Shown in pieces: positions 8,205-17,717 of a DNA stretch of 64,000 bases (position 1 is its first letter; each line of letters starts with the position of its first letter). Under the pieces are notes generated by a model. It saw only the letters and a program-made list of their open reading frames with translations. It ran no database searches and was not told the origin of the DNA. This DNA is from Selenomonas sp963528755 (GTDB lineage Bacteria; Bacillota; Negativicutes; Selenomonadales; Selenomonadaceae): NCBI RefSeq assembly GCF_963528755.1, contig NZ_CAURXA010000003.1, forward strand, positions 1 to 64,000, given 5' to 3'. Position numbers and translations under genes: made by a program.

Positions 8205-9489
8205 GGTGCGCCCCCCTCTCCAAAAGCAGACGCCGCAAGTTTCCTATGAGATACAAAGAGCCTGCCGCGCAGAGGATGCGCCGCCCGGACGCCCGGTCGA
8301 GCGCACGCGAGAGAGCCGCATCCGCCGCTGGGACGACTTCGACCTCCTGCGTGATTTCCCGCGCGACGCGGGCAAGGTTCTCGGGGTCGCCCGCGCGGGA
8401 AGAAGCGGGCGGCGTGATGACGACGCGATCATCCGCACGCACGAGCGTCCGAAGCATCGCGCGGTAGTCCTTGTCCTCCAAGATGCCGAGGAGCAGCACG
8501 CGCTTCTCGCCCGCGAATGCCGCGTCAAGACTCTCCTTGAGAGCCGCCGCCCCCGCCGGGTTGTGTGCGCCGTCGACGACGATGCGCACGCCTTCGAGCG
8601 CAAAGCGCTCGAAGCGCCCCGGCCAGGCGACGGACTTCAAGGCGCGGGCGATTGTCTCGTGCGTGACGGCGCGATGCTTCTCGGCGAGGAGCATCGCCGT
8701 CCGAATGGCGAGCGCGGCGTTCTGCCGCTGGTATGCGCCGCCAAGCGCGAGCGCGTAGTGCGCTGCGCCGCCGTCCTTCGATGAGAAGTCGATTCCTTCA
8801 ACACCTGCGGCCGCGCGGAAATCTTCGCCATAGGCGAAGATTTCGCTTTCCTCCGCCGCGGCCTTCTGCCGCAGGACGTCGAGCGGCATTCCCTCCGCCG
8901 CCGTCACGACGGGCACGCCCCGCTTGATGATGCCCGCCTTGTGATGCGCGACACCTTCGAGCGTACCGCCACAGCGGTCGGCGTGCTCCATGGCGACGTT
9001 CGTGATGACGGCGACTTCTGGGATGATGACGTTCGTCGAGTCGAGAAGCCCGCCCAGACCGACCTCAATGACGGCATAGTCGACGTGCTTTTCGGCGAAA
9101 TAATAGAACGCCGCCGCCGTCAGCACCTCGAACTCGGTCGGCTGCTCCAGTCCCTCGGCGAGCATCGCCTCCGCCGCCTCTTTTGCAGCCGAGATCGCTG
9201 CCGCGAAATCCGCCTCGCTCGCCTGCTCGCCGTCGATGACGAAGCGCTCCGTGTAAGAAGTGAGATGCGGCGACGTGTAGAGTCCCGTCCTAAAGCCCGA
9301 CTCCGTCAAAATCGCCGCCGTCATGGCGCTGACGGAGCCTTTGCCGTTCGTGCCCGTGACGTGCACCGTCCGATACCGCCTTTCAGGGTATCCGAGCAGC
9401 TCCGTGAGCCGCTCGATGCGCGAAAGGCCGAGCTTCGAGCCGAAGACGTTGAGACTTTCGATGTAAGAAAGACTTTCCTTGTAGTCCAT
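8194..9489 (-). CDS. folC: Bifunctional folylpolyglutamate synthase / dihydrofolate synthase
   Basis: A 431-residue Mur-ligase-family enzyme that adds glutamate to folates. The ATP loop VTGTNGKGSVSAM is near residue 45, the substrate region YTSPHLTSYTERF follows, and the central domain has ITNVAMEHADRCGGT and the carbamylated-lysine region HHKAGIIKRGVPV. VVDGAHNPAG marks the C-terminal domain. Length is normal. The gene directly follows valS on the minus strand (14-base gap), an arrangement common in Firmicutes. Confidence 0.95.
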   Translation of the reverse strand: MDYKESLSYIESLNVFGSKLGLSRIERLTELLGYPERRYRTVHVTGTNGKGSVSAMTAAILTESGFRTGLYTSPHLTSYTERFVIDGEQASEADFAAAISAAKEAAEAMLAEGLEQPTEFEVLTAAAFYYFAEKHVDYAVIEVGLGGLLDSTNVIIPEVAVITNVAMEHADRCGGTLEGVAHHKAGIIKRGVPVVTAAEGMPLDVLRQKAAAEESEIFAYGEDFRAAAGVEGIDFSSKDGGAAHYALALGGAYQRQNAALAIRTAMLLAEKHRAVTHETIARALKSVAWPGRFERFALEGVRIVVDGAHNPAGAAALKESLDAAFAGEKRVLLLGILEDKDYRAMLRTLVRADDRVVITPPASSRAGDPENLARVAREITQEVEVVPAADAALSRALDRASGRRILCAAGSLYLIGNLRRLLLERGAHHDG

Positions 9490-9502
9490 TTCCCCACCTT
9501 CC

Positions 9503-12163
9503 TCAGAGTTTCGCCAGATAGGCGAGGCGCTCTTCGACGGCCTTCTTCTTCTCCTTCGCCGCTTCGAGCTTCTCGCGCTCCTTTTCCACGACGGCGGGCG
9601 GCGCCTTCTTGACGAATCCCTCGTTCGCGAGCTTGCCGCCGAGGCGCTTCTCCTCGCCGATGAGGTTCGCCAATTCTTTTTCCAAACGCGCCTTTTCCTT
9701 CTCGACGTCGATGAGCCCCTTCAAAGGCAGGTAGACCTCGACGCCTGCGACGATCGCCGCCATGGCGTTCTCGGGCTTCGCCGCGCCATCCTCCAAGACG
9801 GTCAGAGGCTCCGCCCACGAGAGCGCGGCGAAGTACGCAGCGTGCGCAGTGAATACGGGCGCGAGCGCCTTGTCCGCGAAGTGCAAAATGACCTCGCTCC
9901 GCTTGCCCGGCGCGGCCTCGACCTCGGCGCGCATGTTGCGGATGCGCACGATCACTTCCATGATGCTCGCCATCTCGCGCTCCGCCGCCTCGTCGACGAG
10001 ACTCTCATCCGTCTCGGGCCACGGCGCGATCATGACGCTCCTGCCCTCATGCGGCACGCGCTGCCAAATCTCCTCCGTGAGGAACGGCATGAAGGGATGC
10101 AGCAGGCGAAGCGTGCGCTCCAAGACGTACGAGAGAACATACTGTGCCGTCTTCTTCGAGCGCTCGCCCGCCGCATCTTTGTCATAGAGCCGCGCTTTCG
10201 CCAGCTCGATGTACCAGTCGCAGAACTCGCTCCAAATAAACTCGTAGATCATGCGCCCCGCTTCGCCCAGCTCGAACTTCTCCAGATTCTCCGTCACGCC
10301 CGCCGCCGTCTTCTGGCAGCGCGACAAGATCCAGCGATCGGCGAGCGTATAGTCCTCCACCGTCGGAGTGAAGCCCGCATCGAAGTCCTCCAAATTCATG
10401 AGCATGAAGCGCGAGGCGTTCCACAGCTTGTTTGCGAAATTCCGCGCCGCTTCGACGCGCTCCCAGTAGAAGCGCATGTCGTTGCCCGGCGTGTTGCCCG
10501 TAATGAGCATGAAGCGCAGCGTGTCCGCACCGTACTTGTCGATGACCTCGACGGGATCGATGCCGTTGCCGAGCGACTTCGACATCTTGCGCCCCTCGCT
10601 GTCGCGCACGAGACCGTGGATGAATACGTGGCGGAAAGGGATGTCCTTGCCGAACTCCAAGCCCATCATGACCATGCGTGCGACCCAGAAGAAGATGATG
10701 TCATAGCCCGTCACGAGGACGCTCGTCGGGTAGAACTGCTTGAGCTCAAGCGTGGCATCAGGCCAGCCCATCGTCTCGAACGGCCAGAGTCCCGAGCTGA
10801 ACCATGTGTCGAGCACGTCCTCATCTTGGTGCAGATGATGGCCACCGCACTTCGGGCAGGTCTCGACGTCCTCGCGCGAGACGACCGTCTCCTTGCAGTC
10901 TTCGCAATACCATGCAGGGATGCGATGCCCCCACCAGAGCTGGCGCGAGATGCACCAGTCGCGGATGTTTTCGAGCCAGTTCACATAGATCTTCGTGAAG
11001 CGCTCGGGCACGAACTTGATGCGGCCGTCCTGCACCGCCTCGATCGCGGGCTTCGCGAGGCTCTCCATCTTCACGAACCACTGCTTGGAGACGAGCGGCT
11101 CGACCGTTGTATGGCAGCGCGAGCAGTGGCCGACGGCGTGCTCATGCTCCTCTATGGAGACGAGGACGCCCGCCTCTTCGAGGTCTTTGACGAGCATCTT
11201 GCGGCACTCGTAGCGGTCGAGTCCCGTGTACTTGCCGAGACCTTCCGACATCGTGCCGTCATTTTCTATGACGCGCACCTGCGGCAGGTCATGACGAAGC
11301 CCCATCTCGAAGTCGTTCGGATCGTGCGCAGGCGTGACCTTGACCGCGCCCGTACCGAAGGCGGGATCGACGTACTCGTCGGCAAAGATGGGAATCGGGC
11401 GGTTGACGATGGGCAGGATGACGTTCCTGCCGACGAGATCCTTGTAGCGTGCATCATCGGGGTGCACGGCGATCCCCGTATCGCCGAACATCGTCTCCGG
11501 GCGCGTCGTCGCGATCTCGACATAGCCCTCGCCGTCCTCGAAAGCATAGCGCAGATGCCAGAGATGCCCCGCTTCCGTCTCGTGCTCGACTTCGATATCC
11601 GAGATTGCCGTATTGCACGACGGGCACCAATTCGTAATGCGCGTCCCCTGATAGATCAGCCCCTTCTCGTAAAGGCTCACAAAAACTTCGCGCACGGCAC
11701 GCGAGCAGCCCTCATCCATCGTGAAGCGCTCGCGCGCCCAGTCGCACGAAGAGCCGAGCGTTCGGAGCTGATACATGATGCGGCTGCCGTACTCCTCCTT
11801 CCACTGCCAGACGCGCTCCGTGAACTTCTCACGTCCGAGTTCGTAGCGATTCGTCCCCTCTGCGCGAAGCGCCGCCTCCACCTTCGCCTGCGTCGCGATG
11901 CCCGCATGATCGCAGCCCGGCATCCAAAGAGTATTATAGCCCTGCATGCGCCGCCAGCGGATCAAAATGTCCTGCAAGGTATTGTCGAGCGCATGCCCCA
12001 TGTGCAGCTGCCCCGTCACATTGGGCGGCGGAATCACGATGGAAAACGGCTTCTTTCCCTCCTCGGGTTCGGCATGAAAGAGATCGTTCTTCTCCCAGAA
12101 CTCGTACCATTTCTTCTCAAACGACTGCGGCTCATAAACCTTCGGGATATTATCCTTTGCCAT
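9503..12163 (-). CDS. valS: Valyl-tRNA synthetase
   Basis: An 886-residue class I synthetase charging tRNA-Val. The HIGH-type motif is LHMGH in NVTGQLHMGHALDNT, and KMSKS is in GRKMSKSLGNGIDP. The CP1 editing domain, zinc-binding cysteines (WCPSC, CEDCKETV, CPKCGGH), anticodon-binding domain and C-terminal coiled coil are all present. The frame stays open upstream to 12415, but the ATG at 12163 (MAKDNIPKVYEPQSFEKKW) follows GGAGGTTTTTTC, matches the family start, and the upstream part is the T-box leader. Expression is therefore likely controlled by uncharged tRNA-Val. Confidence 0.97.
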   Translation of the reverse strand: MAKDNIPKVYEPQSFEKKWYEFWEKNDLFHAEPEEGKKPFSIVIPPPNVTGQLHMGHALDNTLQDILIRWRRMQGYNTLWMPGCDHAGIATQAKVEAALRAEGTNRYELGREKFTERVWQWKEEYGSRIMYQLRTLGSSCDWARERFTMDEGCSRAVREVFVSLYEKGLIYQGTRITNWCPSCNTAISDIEVEHETEAGHLWHLRYAFEDGEGYVEIATTRPETMFGDTGIAVHPDDARYKDLVGRNVILPIVNRPIPIFADEYVDPAFGTGAVKVTPAHDPNDFEMGLRHDLPQVRVIENDGTMSEGLGKYTGLDRYECRKMLVKDLEEAGVLVSIEEHEHAVGHCSRCHTTVEPLVSKQWFVKMESLAKPAIEAVQDGRIKFVPERFTKIYVNWLENIRDWCISRQLWWGHRIPAWYCEDCKETVVSREDVETCPKCGGHHLHQDEDVLDTWFSSGLWPFETMGWPDATLELKQFYPTSVLVTGYDIIFFWVARMVMMGLEFGKDIPFRHVFIHGLVRDSEGRKMSKSLGNGIDPVEVIDKYGADTLRFMLITGNTPGNDMRFYWERVEAARNFANKLWNASRFMLMNLEDFDAGFTPTVEDYTLADRWILSRCQKTAAGVTENLEKFELGEAGRMIYEFIWSEFCDWYIELAKARLYDKDAAGERSKKTAQYVLSYVLERTLRLLHPFMPFLTEEIWQRVPHEGRSVMIAPWPETDESLVDEAAEREMASIMEVIVRIRNMRAEVEAAPGKRSEVILHFADKALAPVFTAHAAYFAALSWAEPLTVLEDGAAKPENAMAAIVAGVEVYLPLKGLIDVEKEKARLEKELANLIGEEKRLGGKLANEGFVKKAPPAVVEKEREKLEAAKEKKKAVEERLAYLAKL

Positions 12164-12261
12164 GAAAAAACCTCCATACATGTCGTATTGACGCAAAAGT
12201 CCTCTGCAGGAAGCACGGACAGCCGCAAGACAAATTCCCACAGCCCGCAGGAAACCTCCCG

Positions 12262-12535
12262 CAAACAAAAAAATAAAGCTCTCCCGTCCGAAAGGACGGA
12301 AGAGCCTGCTTCCGTGGTACCACCTAACTTCCCGCAGGGCGAGACACCCTGCAGCTCCAAGGCATAACGCCGCCGCCGCGCCCGCGCCTACACACCGAAC
12401 AGCAAAATGCGCCATGCAGCTTCAGCCCGAAAGCTCCGAAGTGACCTTCCGCTGCCCACCGCAGGGATTCTCACCGACCATCCCCTCTCTGAAGCGGCGC
12501 TTGCAGCGTACTCCTCTTCTTCATCGCCTTTATCG
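12262..12535 (-). promoter_or_regulatory. T-box leader (valine) upstream of valS
   Basis: The minus strand carries the T-box sequence AGGTGGTACCACGG at 12325-12312, a close match to the conserved tRNA-acceptor-binding element. It is followed by an intrinsic terminator: stem 12305-12278 with a GAAA-type loop, then a U-rich run to 12262. The 5' end has the usual GATGAAGAAGAGGAGTA-like opening of stem I. A GTC triplet at 12445-12443 in GGTCACTTCGGAGC is placed like a specifier codon, agreeing with valine. Uncharged tRNA-Val would stabilise the antiterminator and permit valS transcription. This leader accounts for the 430 bases between valS and hslO. Confidence 0.93.
12264..12305 (-). terminator. 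Terminator of the valS T-box leader
   Basis: GCTCTTCCGTCC at 12305-12294 pairs with GGACGGGAGAGC at 12289-12278 on the minus strand and is followed by TTTATTTTTTTG. It competes with the T-box antiterminator fold. Confidence 0.9.
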
Positions 12536-12540
12536 ACAAA

Positions 12541-12569
12541 AGGATACCATAAGAATGGCTTTTTGGCAA
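12541..12569 (-). promoter_or_regulatory. Predicted promoter of valS
   Basis: TTGCCA (12569-12564), a 17-base spacer and TATCCT (12546-12541) on the minus strand place a transcription start just before the T-box stem I. Confidence 0.7.
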
Positions 12570-12593
12570 GATGCGGCAGTGCTCCCTTGCCGT

Positions 12594-13478
12594 TCATCCC
12601 TTCGCCGCCCGCTCCTTCTCCGCGAGCAGAGCCGCCAAGTCCTCGCGCGTGAACGCGTACTTCTCGCCGCAGAAGTGACAGCAGACCTCCGCCTTGCCGT
12701 CGGCGACGAGGGACGCAAGATCATCATGTCCGAGACTCAAGAGCATGGACTCGACGCGCTCCTTCGAGCATGAGCAGCGAAAGGCGAGCTCGGTCTCGGC
12801 GAGGACTTGCATTTCGCCCAAGCCCTGCATGACGCGCTCGGCAATCTCGTGCGCTGTCATGCCCTGATGCACCATGTCGGAGACGGCGGGAAGCGCGGCA
12901 AGATTCTCCTCCAACTGGGAAAGCGATTCCTCCGACGCACCTGGCAATGGCTGCACAAAGAAGCCGCCCGCCGCCAACACCGAAAGATTGGGCGCAACGA
13001 GCACGCCGAGCGCGACGGAAGACGGCGTCTGCTCCGAATCATACAGGTATCGCGTCAAGTCTTCGGCGATCTCGCCCGTGACGATCTCGGACGAGCCGGT
13101 GACAGGCTCCTTGAGTCCCGTGAAGCGCGTGACCGTGACGAGTCCCGCGCCGACACCCGCACCGACATCGAGCTTTCCCTTCGCGTTCAGTGGCAGATTC
13201 ACATGCGGATGCTCGACATAGCTGCGCACGAAGCCCTCGGGCACGGCATCCGCCACGATGGCGCCCAAGAGTCCTGCGCCCGCGAACTTCACGGTCAGCG
13301 CCTCCTCGTTCTTGAGGTTCGCCGCGAGGAGCAGCGCCCCCGTCATCGTGCGGCCGAGAGCCGCCGCCGCGACGGGCAGACAGTCGTGGCGGCGCACGGC
13401 TTCACCGACGAGATGCGTCGTCCGCGCCGCATAGATGCGGAAGTCGCCTGCCATCGCCTTGACCAAGGTATCTTTCAT
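12594..13478 (-). CDS. hslO: Hsp33 redox-regulated chaperone
   Basis: A 294-residue Hsp33. The C-terminal redox switch is visible as FRCSCSKERV and VCCHFCGEKYAF, giving the CxC and CxxC zinc ligands that are oxidised to activate holdase function. The N-terminal domain starts MKDTLVKAMAGDFRIYA. The frame is open upstream to 13556, but the ATG at 13478 follows GGAGGAATTTTCCCG and fits family length. It acts in the cytoplasm on unfolding proteins under oxidative stress. It lies between valS and a secreted-protein gene on the same strand. Confidence 0.95.
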   Translation of the reverse strand: MKDTLVKAMAGDFRIYAARTTHLVGEAVRRHDCLPVAAAALGRTMTGALLLAANLKNEEALTVKFAGAGLLGAIVADAVPEGFVRSYVEHPHVNLPLNAKGKLDVGAGVGAGLVTVTRFTGLKEPVTGSSEIVTGEIAEDLTRYLYDSEQTPSSVALGVLVAPNLSVLAAGGFFVQPLPGASEESLSQLEENLAALPAVSDMVHQGMTAHEIAERVMQGLGEMQVLAETELAFRCSCSKERVESMLLSLGHDDLASLVADGKAEVCCHFCGEKYAFTREDLAALLAEKERAAKG

Positions 13479-13503
13479 CGGGAAAATTCCTCCTTCTTCA
13501 AGC

Positions 13504-13538
13504 AAGGCGGGTGAACACGCAGCGTGTCCACCCGCCTT
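13504..13538. repeat. Inverted repeat between two minus-strand genes
   Basis: AAGGCGGGTG (13504-13513) is complementary to CACCCGCCTT (13529-13538), with ACACG/CGTGT extending the stem inward. It lies between the secreted protein and hslO. No good U-run follows on the minus strand, so it may be a weak terminator or an mRNA-processing hairpin. Confidence 0.55.
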
Positions 13539-13552
13539 ATCTCTTATATTCA

Positions 13553-14104
13553 TCATTCATCCCACGCGTAGAGCACCAGGATGTCGGGCGCATGGACGGC
13601 GTCGTAGAAGGCGACAATCTTGCGCCCTGCCGCCTTGCACCACGCATGGCGCAGTGCGCCGCTCTTGTCTGGTGACTTCTCTTCCGAGCTGAAGAAGTCC
13701 GCACGCTCCGCCTCCGTCAGCCCCAGCGACTCCAAGGCAAGCGTCAGCACGCGCCGCAGAGCCAAAGAGCGCGGCACAGACACATTCTCGCTCTTCACGA
13801 CGATGCTCGAAAGCGCCCCCGCCTCGTTGACGTTCAGAAAGAGCCGCCCCTTTTCCTCAATGCCGAGGAGCTCAGCCTCATAGACGCGATAATTCTTGAG
13901 TTTCACATCGTTCGACAGAAAAGGCGCAGCAAGGCGCACGACGGAATCCTCACACTGAGCTGTGTCGTTGTAACGCGCGACAAAGGCCGCTGCATCGAGA
14001 TCCGAAACACGCACCGCATGGTTCGCCAGACAGATGCCTGCGCTCGTCACAAAAAATACGCTGGCAAGCGCAATGCCGCGCAAAAAGTCATGCCACAAGG
14101 TCAA
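13553..14104 (-). CDS. Secreted/periplasmic protein of unknown function
   Basis: About 183 residues with an N-terminal signal-type segment (FLRGIALASVFFVTSAGICLA) and no recognised domain. The longest frame begins at a TTG at 14119, but GGGGAGG lies six bases before a second TTG at 14104, which I take as the start. The mature part is mixed alpha/beta-like with no repeats or cysteine clusters. A promoter lies upstream (14156-14183). Function is unknown. Confidence 0.65.
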   Translation of the reverse strand: MTLWHDFLRGIALASVFFVTSAGICLANHAVRVSDLDAAAFVARYNDTAQCEDSVVRLAAPFLSNDVKLKNYRVYEAELLGIEEKGRLFLNVNEAGALSSIVVKSENVSVPRSLALRRVLTLALESLGLTEAERADFFSSEEKSPDKSGALRHAWCKAAGRKIVAFYDAVHAPDILVLYAWDE

Positions 14105-14155
14105 AAGACGCCTCCCCAAAGACTATCCAAGCCACTATTTCAATGTGTAAACTCC

Positions 14156-14183
14156 ATTATAGCACAACGGAGCGGGGATTCAA
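14156..14183 (-). promoter_or_regulatory. Predicted promoter of the secreted-protein gene
   Basis: On the minus strand TTGAAT (14183-14178), a 16-base spacer and a perfect TATAAT (14161-14156) lie about 50 bases upstream of the start. It diverges from the fru promoter. Confidence 0.65.
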
Positions 14184-14282
14184 GGGAAATCACGCCGCTC
14201 GTCTACGCCAGATGAGCGCAGAACGATCTGCCGCACACACCTTTGCCGCGCATGTCCCAGACGCAAAAGACTTCGATTCTTC

Positions 14283-14312
14283 TTGCCTTTCTATCCGTCC
14301 CTAAGGTATACT
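14283..14312 (+). promoter_or_regulatory. Predicted promoter of the fructose operon
   Basis: TTGCCT (14283-14288), an 18-base spacer and TATACT (14307-14312), 44 bases before the fruK ATG. Confidence 0.65.
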
Positions 14313-14355
14313 GAAATCATGATAATCGGTGTCATATTGGATTGAGGTGAAGAAT

Positions 14356-15264
14356 ATGATTTACACCGTGACATTCAACCCGTCGCTCGACTACATCCTG
14401 CGGCTCGACTCGTTCGAAACGGGCGAGATCAACCGCGTGACGTACGAGCATATCCTGCCCGGCGGCAAGGGGCTGAACGTGTCAATGGTCTTGAAGAACC
14501 TCGGCCACGCGAGCCGTGCACTGGGATTCGTGGCGGGATTTACGGGCGAGGCTGTCAAAAAGCAGTTCGAGAGCTTCGGCTGCGAGGCGGACTTCGTACA
14601 CCTCGCCGAAGGATTTTCGCGCATCAACGTGAAGATCAAGTCGAAGGAAGAGACGGAAATCAACGGACAAGGGCCGCAGATTACAGAGGCGGCGCAGGAG
14701 GAACTTTTCCAAAAGCTTGAAAAACTCCAGGCGGGCGATACGCTCGTTCTGGCGGGCAGCATACCGAACACTTTGCCCGACGACATCTATGAACGCATCA
14801 TGGAGCGACTCAGAGGACGCTCCATCCGCATCATCGTCGACGCGACGAAGGGGCTGCTCCTCAAGGTCTTGAAGTACGGACCGTGGCTCATCAAGCCGAA
14901 CAACCACGAACTCGGCGAGATGTTCGAAATGGAGCTCAAGACAGAAGAGGAACTGATCGCGCACGCGAAGAAGCTGCAGGAGATGGGCGCGAAGAACGTG
15001 CTGATCTCGATGGCGGGCGAAGGCGCGCTCTTCCTGACGGAAAGCGGAGAATCCTTCAAGAGTCCCGCGCCCAAGGGAACGCTCGTGAACTCCGTCGGTG
15101 CGGGCGATTCGATGGTCGCGGGCTTCCTCGCCGGCTACGAGGAGTCGGGCGGCTCGTGGCGTGACGCCTTCTTCATGGGCGTCGCGACGGGATCTGCCTC
15201 GGCCTTTTCCGAAAACCTCGCACGACGCCCCGAAGTCGAGGCGCTATTGAAGACCATCGGCTGA
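14356..15264 (+). CDS. fruK: 1-phosphofructokinase
   Basis: A 302-residue PfkB-family kinase starting MIYTVTFNPSLDYI, which phosphorylates fructose-1-phosphate to fructose-1,6-bisphosphate. The PfkB signatures are GGKGLNVSMVLKNLGH near residue 37 and VNSVGAGDSMVAGFLAGY near residue 245, the latter holding the catalytic aspartate. The frame opens at 14329, but GAGGTGAAGAAT precedes the ATG at 14356 and family alignments begin there. It is followed after 29 bases by the fructose PTS gene, so it uses the transporter's direct product; this separates it from tagatose-6-phosphate kinase. Confidence 0.95.
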   Translation: MIYTVTFNPSLDYILRLDSFETGEINRVTYEHILPGGKGLNVSMVLKNLGHASRALGFVAGFTGEAVKKQFESFGCEADFVHLAEGFSRINVKIKSKEETEINGQGPQITEAAQEELFQKLEKLQAGDTLVLAGSIPNTLPDDIYERIMERLRGRSIRIIVDATKGLLLKVLKYGPWLIKPNNHELGEMFEMELKTEEELIAHAKKLQEMGAKNVLISMAGEGALFLTESGESFKSPAPKGTLVNSVGAGDSMVAGFLAGYEESGGSWRDAFFMGVATGSASAFSENLARRPEVEALLKTIG

Positions 15265-15293
15265 ACGCCGGCTGAAAGAAAGGAACGGTCGAT

Positions 15294-17231
15294 ATGCGTA
15301 TTACGGACTTATTGAAGAGCGAGAGCATCATGCTCGGCGCTCAGCCGAAGGACAAGAATGACGCCATCGCCATCTTGACGGGACTGATGGAAAAAGGCGG
15401 CAATCTCTCAGACAAGGCGCAGTACGAAAAGGACGTGCTCGCGCGCGAAGCCTCGGGCACGACGGGACTCGGCGACGGCATCGCGACGCCGCACGCCAAG
15501 AGCGCGGGCGTCAAGGCGCCTGGACTCGCGGCGATGACGGTGCCTGCAGGCATGGATTTCAAGGCGATGGACGGCAAGCCCTCGCGCCTCTTCTTCGAGA
15601 TCGCCGCGCCCGCGACAGAAGCCGACGTGCATCTCGAAGTCCTGAGCAAGCTCGCGACGATGATCATGGATCCCGACTTCAAGGAAGCCCTGATCGCGGC
15701 GAAGTCGAAAGAAGAATTCCTCTCGCTCATCGACGCGAAGGAGGATGGCAAATTCGAGGCGGCGAAAGATTCTGCGCCCGCTGCGGCGGAAGCGGACGCA
15801 AAGGAAGCCGCGCCGGAGACAAGCGCCGCGCCCGCGAAGATTACGAAAAAGATCCTCGCCGTCACGGCGTGCCCGACGGGCATCGCGCACACCTTCATGG
15901 CGGCGGAGAGCCTTGAGCAGCACGCGAAGAAGCGGGGCATCCCCTTCAAGGTAGAGACGAACGGCTCGGGCGGCGCGAAGAACATCCTGACGGCAGAGGA
16001 GATTCGCGACGCCGCATGCATCATCGTCGCGGCGGACAAGAACGTCGAGATGGCGCGTTTCGACGGCAAACCCGTCATTCAGACGAAGGTCGCCAACGGC
16101 ATCAACAAGGCGGACGAGCTTCTTGACGAGGCGCTCGCGGGCACGGCGCCGATCTACCACCATGCGGGCGGCGCGGCAAAGGCCGAAGAGAGCGCGGCGG
16201 ACGACGAGAGCATCACGCGCCAGATTTACAAGCATCTGATGAACGGCGTCTCGCACATGCTGCCGTTCGTCATCGGCGGCGGCATCCTGATCGCGCTCGC
16301 CTTCCTCCTCGACACATTCGACCCCGCCAATCCCGGCAACTTCGGCTCGAATCTCTGGTACGCCAAGACCTTCATGGACATCGGCGGCATCTCCTTCGGC
16401 TTCATGCTGCCCGTGCTCGCGGGCTTCATCGCCATGAGCATCGCGGACAGGCCGGGCCTTGCCGTCGGCTTCGTGGGCGGCGCCCTCGCCTCATCGAGCG
16501 GCGCGGGCTTCTTGGGCGCCCTCATCGCGGGCTTCGTCGCGGGCTACGTCGTCAACGCGCTCAAGAAGGTCTTCGCCGATCTGCCGCACTCTTTGGAAGG
16601 CATCAAGCCCGTGCTTCTCTATCCGCTCCTCGGCGTCTTCCTCGTGGGCGTCATCATGATCTTCGTGATCAACCCGCCCGTCGCGGGCATCAACAACTGG
16701 ATGATCGAGACCTTGAAGGGCATGGACACGTCAAGCCGCATCTTCATCGGTGTCCTCATGGGCGGCATGATGGCGGTTGACATGGGCGGTCCCGTGAACA
16801 AGGCGGCGTACGTCGTCGGCACGGGCATGCTCGTATCGGGCGAATACGGCATCATGGCAGCCGTCATGGCGGGCGGCATGGTGCCGCCGATCGCCATCGC
16901 TCTTGCAACGACGTTCTTCAAGAACCGCTTCACGGAACAGCAGAGGAAATCGGGCGTCGTCAACTACATCATGGGTCTTTCGTTCATCACGGAGGGCGCG
17001 ATCCCGTTTGCAGCGGCCGATCCCCTGCGCGTGATTCCGTCGTGCGTCATTGGCTCGGCGACGGCGGGCGGCCTGTCGATGTTCTTCGACTGCACGCTGC
17101 GCGCCCCGCACGGCGGCATCTTCGTCGTGCCAACGATCGGCAACCCGCTGCTCTATCTCGTCGCGATCTTCGCCGGCGCCGTCCTCAGCGCGCTCTGCCT
17201 CGGCATCGTCAAGAAAAAGGTCGCGGAATGA
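15294..17231 (+). CDS. fruA: PTS fructose transporter, fused IIABC
   Basis: A 645-residue fused permease that takes up fructose as fructose-1-phosphate. Residues 1-150 are EIIA with the phosphorylated histidine in DGIATPHAKSAG (His67); an alanine-rich linker follows. EIIB begins near 183 with the active cysteine in AVTACPTGIAHTF (Cys193). EIIC from about residue 305 has eight or more membrane segments and GGPVNKAAYVVGTGML. A GAAAGGAACGG site precedes the ATG. It forms an operon with fruK. Confidence 0.95.
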   Translation: MRITDLLKSESIMLGAQPKDKNDAIAILTGLMEKGGNLSDKAQYEKDVLAREASGTTGLGDGIATPHAKSAGVKAPGLAAMTVPAGMDFKAMDGKPSRLFFEIAAPATEADVHLEVLSKLATMIMDPDFKEALIAAKSKEEFLSLIDAKEDGKFEAAKDSAPAAAEADAKEAAPETSAAPAKITKKILAVTACPTGIAHTFMAAESLEQHAKKRGIPFKVETNGSGGAKNILTAEEIRDAACIIVAADKNVEMARFDGKPVIQTKVANGINKADELLDEALAGTAPIYHHAGGAAKAEESAADDESITRQIYKHLMNGVSHMLPFVIGGGILIALAFLLDTFDPANPGNFGSNLWYAKTFMDIGGISFGFMLPVLAGFIAMSIADRPGLAVGFVGGALASSSGAGFLGALIAGFVAGYVVNALKKVFADLPHSLEGIKPVLLYPLLGVFLVGVIMIFVINPPVAGINNWMIETLKGMDTSSRIFIGVLMGGMMAVDMGGPVNKAAYVVGTGMLVSGEYGIMAAVMAGGMVPPIAIALATTFFKNRFTEQQRKSGVVNYIMGLSFITEGAIPFAAADPLRVIPSCVIGSATAGGLSMFFDCTLRAPHGGIFVVPTIGNPLLYLVAIFAGAVLSALCLGIVKKKVAE

Positions 17232-17285
17232 CGGCGCTGAAGAAGGACGGCGCACGCTGAAATTCACTTGAAGGGACTGGAAACC

Positions 17286-17648
17286 ATGCAGGAAACTCCC
17301 GTGCGCCTGCCGCACGATCACGGCCATCAAGGGGCCGCCCTGCCGCACATGCCCGATGCGGATACGCTCGCCACGGTATCGGCGGCCATGAAGCAGCTCG
17401 GCGACGCGACGCGGCTGCATATCTTCTGGTTCCTGTGCCATTACGAGGAATGTGTGATCAACATCGCCGCCTACATGCAGATGTCGAGTCCGGCGATCTC
17501 GCACCACCTGCGGCTCTTGAAGGCGAGCGGCCTCATCACCTCGCGGCGCGAAGGCAAGGAGATGTACTACCGCGCGGCCGAGACGCCGCTCGTCGAGGAG
17601 CTGCACCACACAGTTGAACGAGTCGGACGCATCTCATGCCCGCGATAA
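17286..17648 (+). CDS. ArsR-family metal-responsive repressor
   Basis: A 120-residue winged-helix regulator. The recognition region is MSSPAISHHLRLLKASGLI, and ECVINIAAYM resembles the helix that holds metal-site ligands in CadC/SmtB-type proteins. The N-terminus is histidine-rich (HDHGHQ, then PHMPD) and the C-terminal helix has ELHHTVERV, so a zinc or similar metal site is plausible. A TTG 18 bases upstream is an alternative start. No metal exporter is next to it; the upstream fructose operon is probably unrelated, and its regulon cannot be named. Confidence 0.85.
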   Translation: MQETPVRLPHDHGHQGAALPHMPDADTLATVSAAMKQLGDATRLHIFWFLCHYEECVINIAAYMQMSSPAISHHLRLLKASGLITSRREGKEMYYRAAETPLVEELHHTVERVGRISCPR

Positions 17649-17650
17649 GG

Positions 17651-17694
17651 AAAAACAGGCGCAAGGCAAGCGTGCTTGCCTTGCGCCTGTTTTC
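17651..17694. terminator. Strong bidirectional terminator
   Basis: A 16-base perfect stem (ACAGGCGCAAGGCAAG with its complement, 17655-17690) with a CGTG loop, flanked by A-run and T-run on the two sides. It follows the ArsR gene stop. Confidence 0.9.
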
Positions 17695-17717
17695 CATAAA
17701 AAGTAAAGGAGGATTTC

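Noticed and set aside
9842..12367. Plus-strand open frame of 841 codons opposite valS
   Set aside because: Pure antisense shadow of valS that even runs into the T-box leader.
12164..12415. N-terminal extension of valS to 12415
   Set aside because: The stretch is the T-box leader and terminator; the ribosome binding site and family alignment place the start at 12163.
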